Assembly: GCA_000432895.1 (NCBI GenBank) | Contig: FR889425.1 | Span: forward strand, 16,965 to 23,480 | Direction of reading: 5' to 3' | Origin: Firmicutes bacterium CAG:449 | GTDB lineage: Bacteria; Bacillota_I; Bacilli_A; RFN20; CAG-449 | Length of the DNA stretch: 6,516 nucleotides | In this document: positions 1-5,751 of the stretch, piece after piece | How the letters are laid out: each line of letters opens with the position of its first letter | How positions within the stretch are numbered: the stretch's first letter is position 1 | Translations under genes and position numbers: made by a program | The notes under the pieces: model-generated | The model's database searches: none | What the model saw: only the letters and a program-made list of their open reading frames with translations | What the model was told of the DNA's origin: nothing

Positions 1-55
1 CTCCAGCCGCAATCATATTAGCTAAGCGGCTTGGCATAACAGCAATTTTACCCAT
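1..55 (-). CDS. mutL: MutL, DNA mismatch repair protein (partial, N-terminus only)
   Basis: Only the first 18 codons are present; the gene runs off the left edge. The translated start, MGKIAVMPSRLANMIAAGE (the last residue from a split codon), matches the invariant MutL N-terminus, in which a short I-x-x-L-x-x-x-x-IAAGE stretch opens the GHKL ATPase domain. The Glu of AAGE belongs to the ATP-binding N-box region of the family. MutL couples mismatch recognition by MutS to downstream strand removal, and in Bacillota it usually carries its own nicking endonuclease; that C-terminal part is outside the window. The ATG lies 4 nt after the mutS stop, and a strong AAGGAG ribosome binding site sits within the last mutS codons, so the two genes are almost certainly co-transcribed and translationally coupled. 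Confidence 0.93.
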   Translation of the reverse strand, partial: MGKIAVMPSRLANMIAAG

Positions 56-59
56 AAAT

Positions 60-2579
60 CTACTCCTTCATTTTCTTTTTTAATTCATATAAATAATTTA
101 AAGCCTCTAAAGGTGACATGGATAAAGGATCAAGTTTTTCTAATTCTTTCATCCATTCTGGAGTCTTTTTTTCTTCAACTTTAATAACTTCAGATTTAAC
201 ATTAATTTTATTTTTTTCTAATTCATCTAAAATTTCACTAGCTCTAGATAATAATTCATTTGGTAAAGAAGCTAAAGAGGCAACATTAATACCATATGAT
301 TTTCCCATCGCTCCATCTTCAACACGATACAAGAAAGTAATATTATCTCCATTTGAACTAACTCCAACATGAATATTCTTTAAAGTTTCGATTTGTTCTT
401 CAATTTTTGTTATTTCGTGGTAGTGAGTAGAAAATAATGTTTTTGCTTTAATATTTTTAGCAATATATTCAATAATAGCTTGAGCTAAAGCCATACCATC
501 AAAAGTAGCCGTACCACGTCCAATTTCATCAAAAATCAATAATGAATTTTCACTAGCATGACGAAGTGCATAATTTGTTTCTGACATTTCCACCATGAAT
601 GTTGATTGTCCAGATACTAAATCATCACTAGCTCCAATACGTGTAAAAATTGAATCAAAAATCATTAAATCAGCTTTTTCAGCTGGTACAAAAGAACCTA
701 TTTGTGCCAAAATAACAATCAAAGCTAATTGACGCATATAAGTTGATTTTCCACCCATATTAGGCCCAGTTAGGACTAAAATATCAGTTTTATTATCCAT
801 AATAATATCGTTAGGAACATAACGCTTATTATTCATCACTTTTTCAATAACTGGATGACGTCCATTTTTAATATTAATAATTCTTTGATTATTAAATGTT
901 GGTTTAACAAAATGATTATCAATAGCTACTTCTGTTAAAGATAATAAAACATCCACATAAGAAACTAAATCAGCAAGATTTTGAATTTTTAAAGTATATT
1001 CATTAACTTTTTCTCTTAATTTATTAAATAATGCATATTCTAAAGCACATCTTTTTTCTTCAGCAGTAATTACTTTTGTTTCGTAATCTTTTAATTCTTG
1101 AGAAACAAATCTTTCTGAGTTAACGGTAGTTTGTTTTCTTTCATAACCCCATTCAGGTGGAATTTGACTTACCGCGCCTTTTGATATTTCAATATAATAA
1201 CCAAACACACGGTTATAACCCACTCTTAAAGTTTTAATACCAGTTCTTTCTTTTTCTTTATTCTCTAAAGAAGCAATCCAATTTTTAGATGATGAAGATA
1301 AATCAATTAATTCATCAAGTTCATTAGAAAATCCTTTTTTAAAGATTCCTCCTTCTTTAACAGTAATTGGAGCCTCATCACTAATTGCTTTTTCTAATAA
1401 AGAAGCAAGTTCAACAAAGTTTTCATCAGTTCCTTTATAATTATATAAATGTTTATTTTCTAATTCATTAATTGAAGCAAGCAAACTTGGAACTACTTGT
1501 AAAGATTTTTTTAATTGTAATAAATCTCTTCCTGAACATGAACCAAAATTAATTTTAGCTACTAATCTTTCTAAATCATAAATATCTTTTAAACATTTTT
1601 TTATATCATCACGAACTAAAAATTTTTCTTGAAAAGAAGAAATAATTGATTGACGATTTAAAATTTCTTGTTCATCACAAATAGGTTTCATAATCCATTT
1701 TTTTAATAATCTAGATCCCATATTGGTTGAAGTTTGATCTAAAAGCCAAAATAATGTACCATAACTTTCTTCACTTCTAATAGTTCTTATCAACTCTAAA
1801 TTAATTCTAGAAAAAGCATCTATTTGCATAACTGCATTATTTTTTAAAACAGTAGCAATTTTCATATAATCTAAATCTTTTTTTTGAGTGTCTTTAATAT
1901 AACTTAATAATCTTACAACACCTTTTCTTTGATTTAAATCACGCACATTAGTTAAAATATATTGATGTTCAAGTCCTTCAATATCATTATTTTCATAAGA
2001 AATTAAAATATTTCTTTTTTGTTTAATTTTTTCAATATATTTAGCAGGAAAAGAAGTCGCTACGATTACTTCTTTAATATTTAAATTAATAATTTCATCA
2101 ATAACTGATTCAATATCTTTTTCTAAATTTTCTACAAAAATTTCTCCAGTTGAAACATCTGCATAAGCAAAAACAAAGCAATTGGTTGCTTCTGAAATTT
2201 GTCCTAAATAATTATTATCTTTTTCTTTAATATCTAAAAAGGCCCCTGGAGTAATAATTTGCACTACATCTCTTTCAACTAAACCTTTAGCTAAAGCAGG
2301 ATCTTCTAATTGTTCAACAATTCCCACTTTATAGCCTTTATTAATTAATTTATCAATATAAGAAGAAATGGCATGATGAGGAACCCCACACATAGGAACT
2401 TTTTCTTCTACACCAGCTGATTTACCAGTTAAAGCTAATTGTAATTCTCGAGAAGCAGTTTTAGCATCATCAAAAAACAATTCATAAAAATCACCTAATC
2501 TAAATAAAATTAATGTATCTTGATATTTTTCTTTAATTTTCAAATATTGACTAATCATTGGTGTGTACTTCATTTCCAT
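60..2579 (-). CDS. mutS: MutS, DNA mismatch recognition ATPase
   Basis: A complete MutS of 839 aa, close to the usual 850-860 aa of bacterial MutS. MutS binds mismatches and small loops in DNA as a dimer and recruits MutL after ATP binding. The N-terminal domain holds the Phe-x-Glu mismatch-wedge motif at F31-Y32-E33. The connector and lever/clamp domains follow (roughly residues 120-550). The ABC-type ATPase domain has Walker A GPNMGGKST at about 605-613, Walker B with DEIGRGT starting at D684, and the STHYHE motif with H719. The C-terminal tail (817-839, DPLSMSPLEALNYLYELKKK) is the conserved oligomerisation helix pair. The linker before it has no visible Gln-type beta-clamp box. Two in-frame ATGs are two codons apart. 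The first is preferred because GGA lies 9 nt upstream of it (AGGA is 13 nt away) and the second would be farther still. The frame is intact, and mutL follows at once. Confidence 0.98.
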   Translation of the reverse strand: MEMKYTPMISQYLKIKEKYQDTLILFRLGDFYELFFDDAKTASRELQLALTGKSAGVEEKVPMCGVPHHAISSYIDKLINKGYKVGIVEQLEDPALAKGLVERDVVQIITPGAFLDIKEKDNNYLGQISEATNCFVFAYADVSTGEIFVENLEKDIESVIDEIINLNIKEVIVATSFPAKYIEKIKQKRNILISYENNDIEGLEHQYILTNVRDLNQRKGVVRLLSYIKDTQKKDLDYMKIATVLKNNAVMQIDAFSRINLELIRTIRSEESYGTLFWLLDQTSTNMGSRLLKKWIMKPICDEQEILNRQSIISSFQEKFLVRDDIKKCLKDIYDLERLVAKINFGSCSGRDLLQLKKSLQVVPSLLASINELENKHLYNYKGTDENFVELASLLEKAISDEAPITVKEGGIFKKGFSNELDELIDLSSSSKNWIASLENKEKERTGIKTLRVGYNRVFGYYIEISKGAVSQIPPEWGYERKQTTVNSERFVSQELKDYETKVITAEEKRCALEYALFNKLREKVNEYTLKIQNLADLVSYVDVLLSLTEVAIDNHFVKPTFNNQRIINIKNGRHPVIEKVMNNKRYVPNDIIMDNKTDILVLTGPNMGGKSTYMRQLALIVILAQIGSFVPAEKADLMIFDSIFTRIGASDDLVSGQSTFMVEMSETNYALRHASENSLLIFDEIGRGTATFDGMALAQAIIEYIAKNIKAKTLFSTHYHEITKIEEQIETLKNIHVGVSSNGDNITFLYRVEDGAMGKSYGINVASLASLPNELLSRASEILDELEKNKINVKSEVIKVEEKKTPEWMKELEKLDPLSMSPLEALNYLYELKKKMKE
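63..68 (-). promoter_or_regulatory. Ribosome binding site of mutL inside the mutS 3' end
   Basis: The minus strand reads AAGGAG, a near-perfect Shine-Dalgarno sequence, 7 nt before the mutL ATG. It is formed by the last two sense codons of mutS (Lys-Glu, AAG GAG) directly before its TAG stop. It fixes the mutL start and implies that ribosomes finishing mutS can load mutL. Confidence 0.85.
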
Positions 2580-2602
2580 AAATATAAATCCGTCCTAAAT
2601 AA

Positions 2603-2623
2603 TATTATATCTTAGATATAATA
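2603..2623. repeat. Perfect 10-bp inverted repeat overlapping the mutS -10 box
   Basis: The arms are TATTATATCT (2603-2612) and AGATATAATA (2614-2623), exact reverse complements around a single central base at 2613. All but two of the pairs are A-T. With a one-base centre this looks more like a dyad-symmetric protein-binding site than an RNA hairpin, and it contains TATAAT on both strands. It lies alone in the 63-nt cotE-mutS gap. In DNA this AT-rich, chance palindromes are common, so a function is only inferred. Confidence 0.55.
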
Positions 2624-2632
2624 AAATTTAAA
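2604..2632 (-). promoter_or_regulatory. Putative sigma-A promoter for mutS-mutL
   Basis: The minus strand carries a consensus TATAAT at 2604-2609, preceded after exactly 17 bp by TTTAAA at 2627-2632 (4 of 6 matches to TTGACA). Transcription would start near 2597, giving a leader of about 18 nt that still includes the AGGA at 2593-2596. The site lies in the only intergenic gap upstream of mutS. The -35 box is weak and AT-rich sequence gives false positives, so confidence is moderate. Confidence 0.45.
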
Positions 2633-2642
2633 AGAAAAAAAA

Positions 2643-3155
2643 TTAATCATTATTAGTTAAATAATTAGGATTAACATTTAATAACAATTCTTCATCTAAA
2701 GTCATTTCTGGTTTAACATTATCTTTGCTATCAACAATTAAAATTGCCTCTTGAAATACATCAATAAAATATAATCCTTCAATTTTTAAAGTAATTGAAT
2801 TATCTTCATTTAATTTCATATAAACAGCATTTGGATATTTATTAACAAAAATTTTAAACACTTTTTCGTTTGAAATAGTTGCTACATTTCGATAAACCAT
2901 TCTAGCTTTTTCATGAAAATTAATTTTTTCTTCATAAACTGAGGAAGATTGATCATTATCTTTAGCGTACCATAATTGAATCGAATAAAAACCATCTAAA
3001 TAAACATCTTCTTTTTCATAATTTATTTCATAATTTAAATTAATTATCCAACATCCAAGAGTTTTAGAAATATTATCTAAACGTAATTCTCTTTCATATA
3101 GATAATCAATTCTTCCACGCCCTGTTAAAGTTTTACATGCAATTTCTTTTAACAT
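2643..3155 (-). CDS. cotE: CotE-like spore outer-coat morphogenetic protein (divergent)
   Basis: A 170-aa soluble protein with no signal peptide or membrane segment. I identify it as CotE (about 181 aa in B. subtilis) from three blocks and from synteny. LGCWIIN at 33-39 matches the CotE LGGWIIN block. DGFYSIQLWYA at 54-64 matches EGYYDINVWYS, followed by a YR at 88-89. DEELLLNVNPNYL at 154-166 matches the C-terminal DEELEDINPEFL. The acidic tail is much shorter than in Bacillus. In B. subtilis, CotE lies between ymcA and mutS, exactly as here; it is made in the mother cell and forms the ring that nucleates outer-coat assembly on the forespore. Whether this organism sporulates is unknown, so another envelope role is possible. 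The ATG at 3155 has a good GGTGAG ribosome binding site. The family call is firm; the sporulation role is inference. Confidence 0.85.
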   Translation of the reverse strand: MLKEIACKTLTGRGRIDYLYERELRLDNISKTLGCWIINLNYEINYEKEDVYLDGFYSIQLWYAKDNDQSSSVYEEKINFHEKARMVYRNVATISNEKVFKIFVNKYPNAVYMKLNEDNSITLKIEGLYFIDVFQEAILIVDSKDNVKPEMTLDEELLLNVNPNYLTNND

Positions 3156-3158
3156 TAT

Positions 3159-3164
3159 CTCACC
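3159..3164 (-). promoter_or_regulatory. Ribosome binding site of cotE
   Basis: GGTGAG on the minus strand is followed by 3 nt and then the cotE ATG (5 nt if GGTG is taken as the paired core). This is a good Shine-Dalgarno match and supports ATG 3155 as the start. Unlike those of mutL, ricA and miaB, this site is not inside the upstream gene, consistent with cotE being separable from the operon before it. Confidence 0.7.
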
Positions 3165-3169
3165 AATAA

Positions 3170-3180
3170 ATTATATTATA
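3170..3180 (-). promoter_or_regulatory. Possible -10 region of a cotE promoter
   Basis: Two overlapping TATAAT hexamers (3175-3180 and 3170-3175) lie between the hairpin at the ricA end and the cotE ribosome binding site. The upstream one would start transcription near 3168, just ahead of the GGTGAG site. I see no TTGACA-like -35 at 16-18 bp, no extended TG, and no clear match to a sigma-E type -10 (CATACA-like), which would be expected for a mother-cell gene. It may be only AT-rich background. Confidence 0.25.
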
Positions 3181-3209
3181 AAAAAAATAAAAGATATTAC
3201 TCTTTTATT
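3180..3209 (-). terminator. Weak intrinsic terminator or attenuator over the ricA stop codon
   Basis: On the minus strand the arms AATAAAAGA (3209-3201) and TCTTTTATT (3194-3186) form a perfect 9-bp stem with a 6-nt loop, GTAATA. A run of six T (3185-3180) follows at once. The ricA TAA stop sits inside the loop. The layout is that of a Rho-independent terminator, but the stem has a single G-C pair and would be weak. A ribosome at the stop codon would cover the stem, so termination might depend on translation. It separates the rny-ymdB-miaB-ricA group from cotE. Confidence 0.45.
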
Positions 3210-3514
3210 CTTTCTTGTAAGTTTTTTAATTGCAAATATATATTTTTCTTTAAGATATTATAATTGCATACTAAAGGATTTTCATCAAATTCTTTTTTTA
3301 AATTTTGATACTCAATTAATTTTTTTTGATGTTCTTCTTGATTATTAATAGAAAGTGCTAATGCTTTTTGAGCTTTTCTAATTTTATCTTGTAAAGAAAT
3401 AATATTTTGATCTTCATTAACTTTTTTTTCTAAGATAAAATATTTTTTTACTTCTTCTTGTTCAAGAAAGCAATTAATATAATTATCTAAATCATCTTTT
3501 AAAGATTTATCCAT
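3197..3514 (-). CDS. ricA: RicA (YmcA), YlbF/YmcA-family RNase Y accessory protein
   Basis: A 105-aa, Lys/Glu-rich, helical protein of the YlbF/YmcA (Com_YlbF) family. In B. subtilis, RicA (YmcA) joins RicF (YlbF) and RicT (YaaT) in a complex that carries [4Fe-4S] clusters and guides RNase Y cleavage of polycistronic mRNAs; it is also needed for competence, biofilm formation and sporulation. Evidence is the position directly after miaB and before cotE, as in Bacillus, and the family pattern: an N-terminal helix with EEVKKYFILEKKVNED (20-35), a middle helix, then an ENPLVCNYN segment (78-86) that corresponds to the Bacillus EIPVIQEF region. It is shorter than B. subtilis YmcA (about 143 aa) and lacks that protein's C-terminal tail; its only cysteines are C15 and C83. 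The start overlaps the miaB stop by 8 nt, with GGAG 9 nt upstream. YlbF paralogy is not excluded by sequence alone. Confidence 0.8.
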   Translation of the reverse strand: MDKSLKDDLDNYINCFLEQEEVKKYFILEKKVNEDQNIISLQDKIRKAQKALALSINNQEEHQKKLIEYQNLKKEFDENPLVCNYNILKKNIYLQLKNLQERIKE

Positions 3515-4952
3515 TAATTTCTTCTCCAGATAAATAGAATAAATGTCCTTCTAAAATTTTAACTTTAACAAATTGACCAATATGTTGAGGATTTCCTTTA
3601 AAATTAACTAATTTCATATCTTTTGTATATCCAGTTAAAATATCATTTTCTTTTTTAGAAAAGCCTTCCACTAAAACTTCTACTTCTTTTCCAACAAAAG
3701 TTTGATATTTTGCTACACCAATTTCATTAATTCTTTTAACTAAACGATCAAATCTAGCATGTTTAACTTCACTAGAAACATTATCATTAATTTTTGCTGC
3801 AGGAGTTCCTACTCTAGGTGAATAAATAAAAGTAAAAGCAAAATCATATTGACAATACTCAACCATTTCCATTGTTTTTTCAAATTCTTCATCTGTTTCA
3901 TTTGGAAAACCTACAATAATATCTGTTGATAAAGCGACATTAGGAATTGTTCTTTTTAAATCATCTACAAGTTTTTTATAAGAACTAGAAGTATATCTTC
4001 TACCCATTCTTTTTAGCACTTCATCACTTCCAGATTGCAAAGGAAGATGAATATAAGGCATGATATTATCATATTTAGAAATTACATCAAACATTTCTTG
4101 AGTAAAATCCCAAGGATGAGAAGTGGTAAAACGTAATCTAGCAATATTAGTTTTAGCCACATCTTCAAGTAAAGAAGCAAATGAATAATCTAAATATAAA
4201 TCTTTACCATAAGAATTAACATTTTGACCTAATAAAGTAATTTCTTTATAACCTAAATCTACTAGATCTTGACATTCTTTTATGATATCTTCTTTCGTTC
4301 TTGAACGTTGCTTTCCACGTGTATAAGGCACAATACAATATGTGCAAAATTTATCACAACCATATTGAATATTAACAAATGCTTTAATTTTATCTTCACG
4401 AATAATAGGAAGGTGTTCAATAACTTCACCTTCTTTAGAATAAACTTCAATAATTCTCTTTTTTTCAAAAATCACTTCATTCAATAAAGCAGGTAAATGA
4501 TGAATATTATGGGTGCCAAACATTAAATCAACTTGTGTATAAGTTTTTCTTAATTTTTCGACAATGTGAGGTTGTTGAATCATACATCCACAAATAGCAA
4601 TAATTGCATCTGGATGCATTTTTTTATATTTTTTTAACGCTCCTACTTCACCAAATACTTTATCTTCAGCATTTTCTCTAACTGCACAAGTATTTAAAAT
4701 AATTAAATCACTTTCAAAAGGATCATCAACTTTTGTAAATCCTAATTCTTCTAAAATACCTAAAATTGTTTGAGAATCCACTACATTAGCTTGACATCCA
4801 TAAGTTCTAATAAAGCATTTTTTGCCATTACAATATGAAAGTAAACGATCAGGTAAAACAAGATCTTCTTTAATAATTTTAATCGGTTCTCTAGTTCTTT
4901 TAACTGCTTCTTTTAAAGAAGGAGCAGAATGAACAACAACTTTATTAGCCAT
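3507..4952 (-). CDS. miaB: MiaB, tRNA-2-methylthio-N6-dimethylallyladenosine synthase
   Basis: A 481-aa radical-SAM methylthiotransferase that converts i6A37 to ms2i6A37 in tRNAs reading UNN codons, using two [4Fe-4S] clusters. The order is a Bacillus-like N-terminal extension (about 1-45), then the UPF0004 domain with cluster cysteines C53 (TYGCQAN), C89 (NTCAVRE) and C123 (CGCM). The radical-SAM motif C199-x3-C203-x2-C206 (GCDKFCTYC) is followed by IVPYTRGKQRSR. A TRAM RNA-binding domain lies at about 415-478. All six cluster cysteines are present. The reading frame stays open back to an ATG at 5000, but that would overlap ymdB by 47 nt. The ATG at 4952 is chosen because it follows the ymdB stop by 1 nt and has AGGA 6 nt upstream. 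MiaB rather than MtaB or RimO is supported by the motifs and by the rny-ymdB-miaB-ymcA order. Confidence 0.96.
   Translation of the reverse strand: MANKVVVHSAPSLKEAVKRTREPIKIIKEDLVLPDRLLSYCNGKKCFIRTYGCQANVVDSQTILGILEELGFTKVDDPFESDLIILNTCAVRENAEDKVFGEVGALKKYKKMHPDAIIAICGCMIQQPHIVEKLRKTYTQVDLMFGTHNIHHLPALLNEVIFEKKRIIEVYSKEGEVIEHLPIIREDKIKAFVNIQYGCDKFCTYCIVPYTRGKQRSRTKEDIIKECQDLVDLGYKEITLLGQNVNSYGKDLYLDYSFASLLEDVAKTNIARLRFTTSHPWDFTQEMFDVISKYDNIMPYIHLPLQSGSDEVLKRMGRRYTSSSYKKLVDDLKRTIPNVALSTDIIVGFPNETDEEFEKTMEMVEYCQYDFAFTFIYSPRVGTPAAKINDNVSSEVKHARFDRLVKRINEIGVAKYQTFVGKEVEVLVEGFSKKENDILTGYTKDMKLVNFKGNPQHIGQFVKVKILEGHLFYLSGEEING
3524..3527 (-). promoter_or_regulatory. Ribosome binding site of ricA inside miaB
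   Basis: GGAG on the minus strand lies 9 nt before the ricA ATG, within the miaB codons for Ser-Gly-Glu near its C-terminus. Together with the 8-nt overlap of the two genes (ATGGATAA holds both the ricA start and the miaB stop) it points to translational coupling. Confidence 0.65.
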
Positions 4953-4953
4953 T

Positions 4954-5739
4954 TTATTTCCTACTTTCTTTATAGATTTGATATATTTTTTTATATTCAA
5001 TTATTTTTTTAGTTTCTTCATCAATAACAAAACTCACTGCCGAAAAAATGTTTTCATCATCATTTTGAACTCCAAAAACAGTTGGTTTTCCTGTCCAAGA
5101 TTTAGTAATAACTTCTTCTCTAGAAGCGCCTAAAATTCCATTATAAGGTCCACACATTCCTACATCAGTAATATATAATGTACCATTTTTTAATAATCTT
5201 AAATCATTTGTCTGTACATGAGTATGTGTACCTAATACAGCACTCACTTTACCATCAAAAGCCCACGCAAGAGCTTGTTTTTCTCCACTGGCTTCAGCAT
5301 GAAAATCAACAATATGAACATCACTTTTATCATTTTTACAAATCTCATTTAAAACATCAAATGGATTATTTGGATTTTCAGCAATAAAAACTCTTCCTAA
5401 AAGATTTGTTACTCTTATTTTTAAATTATTTGTTTCAAAAACATCTGTACCATGACCTGCTATTGAAGAATGTAAATTTGCTGGTCTAAGTAAGAAATCA
5501 TAGTCATTAATATATGTTTCAATTTCTTTTTTAGCATAATAATGATTACCTAAAGTAGCAACATCAATTCCTGCTTCAATCATTTCTAAAAAATTTGCTT
5601 TAGTTAAGCCTTTTCCATGAGAAGCATTTTCTAAATTTGCAATTACAAAATCATATTCATCAAGATTATCTTCTAAAAACTTCTTAACAACATTTCTACC
5701 ATTTTTACCATATACATCACCAATAAATAATATATTCAT
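4954..5739 (-). CDS. ymdB: YmdB, metallophosphoesterase (cyclic-nucleotide phosphodiesterase)
   Basis: A 261-aa cytosolic binuclear-metal phosphoesterase of the YmdB family (264 aa in B. subtilis), where it hydrolyses 2',3'- and 3',5'-cyclic nucleotides and is needed for biofilm and nanotube phenotypes. Predicted metal and catalytic residues are all present: D8 in IGDVYG, E37 and N38 in LENASHGKG, N65 and H66 in LGNHYYAKKE, H147 in VDFHAEASGEK, and H172 and H174 in GTHTHVQTND. The family signature ITDVGMCGPYNGILG follows. The segment after GNH reads YYAKKE where Bacillus has TWDKKE, a change beside the catalytic His. The start lies 12 nt after the rny stop with only a weak ribosome binding site (GAAAG), so translation probably relies on coupling to rny. 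The role with RNase Y is inferred from family knowledge and adjacency. Confidence 0.94.
   Translation of the reverse strand: MNILFIGDVYGKNGRNVVKKFLEDNLDEYDFVIANLENASHGKGLTKANFLEMIEAGIDVATLGNHYYAKKEIETYINDYDFLLRPANLHSSIAGHGTDVFETNNLKIRVTNLLGRVFIAENPNNPFDVLNEICKNDKSDVHIVDFHAEASGEKQALAWAFDGKVSAVLGTHTHVQTNDLRLLKNGTLYITDVGMCGPYNGILGASREEVITKSWTGKPTVFGVQNDDENIFSAVSFVIDEETKKIIEYKKIYQIYKESRK
4959..4962 (-). promoter_or_regulatory. Ribosome binding site of miaB inside the ymdB 3' end
   Basis: AGGA on the minus strand (in context GTAGGAAATAAA) lies 6 nt before ATG 4952 and overlaps the last ymdB codons (Ser-Arg-Lys) just before its TAA. It is the main reason to place the miaB start at 4952 rather than at the upstream ATG at 5000. 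Confidence 0.7.
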
Positions 5740-5751
5740 ATAAAATACTTT

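Noticed and set aside
118..372. Plus-strand open frame of 84 codons
   Set aside because: It lies entirely inside mutS on the opposite strand, has no ribosome binding site, and its translation is a low-complexity Ser/Phe/Leu mix typical of antisense AT-rich sequence.
2571..2573. Second in-frame ATG of mutS (codon 3) as the start
   Set aside because: The GGA at 2589-2591 is 9 nt from the first ATG but 15 nt from this one, so the first ATG is the better start. The difference is only two residues.
2634..2660. Possible terminator after cotE (8 T residues after the stop on the minus strand)
   Set aside because: The only hairpins I can draw before the T-run have 4-bp all-AU stems (TTAA/TTAA or TAAT/ATTA), too weak to call. 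The T-run may be just AT-rich background.
4280..4468. Minus-strand open frame of 62 codons, Lys/Leu-rich and superficially membrane-like
   Set aside because: It overlaps the radical-SAM region of miaB in another frame. MiaB conservation explains the DNA, and there is no reason to expect a second gene.
4954..5000. True overlap of miaB with ymdB
   Set aside because: The overlap exists only if the upstream ATG at 5000 is used. The ribosome binding site evidence favours ATG 4952, which removes it.
5178..5387. Plus-strand open frame of 69 codons rich in His, Tyr and Leu
   Set aside because: It is antisense to the well-conserved ymdB. The His/Gln/Tyr/Leu richness simply mirrors the codons of the opposite strand, and there is no initiation signal.
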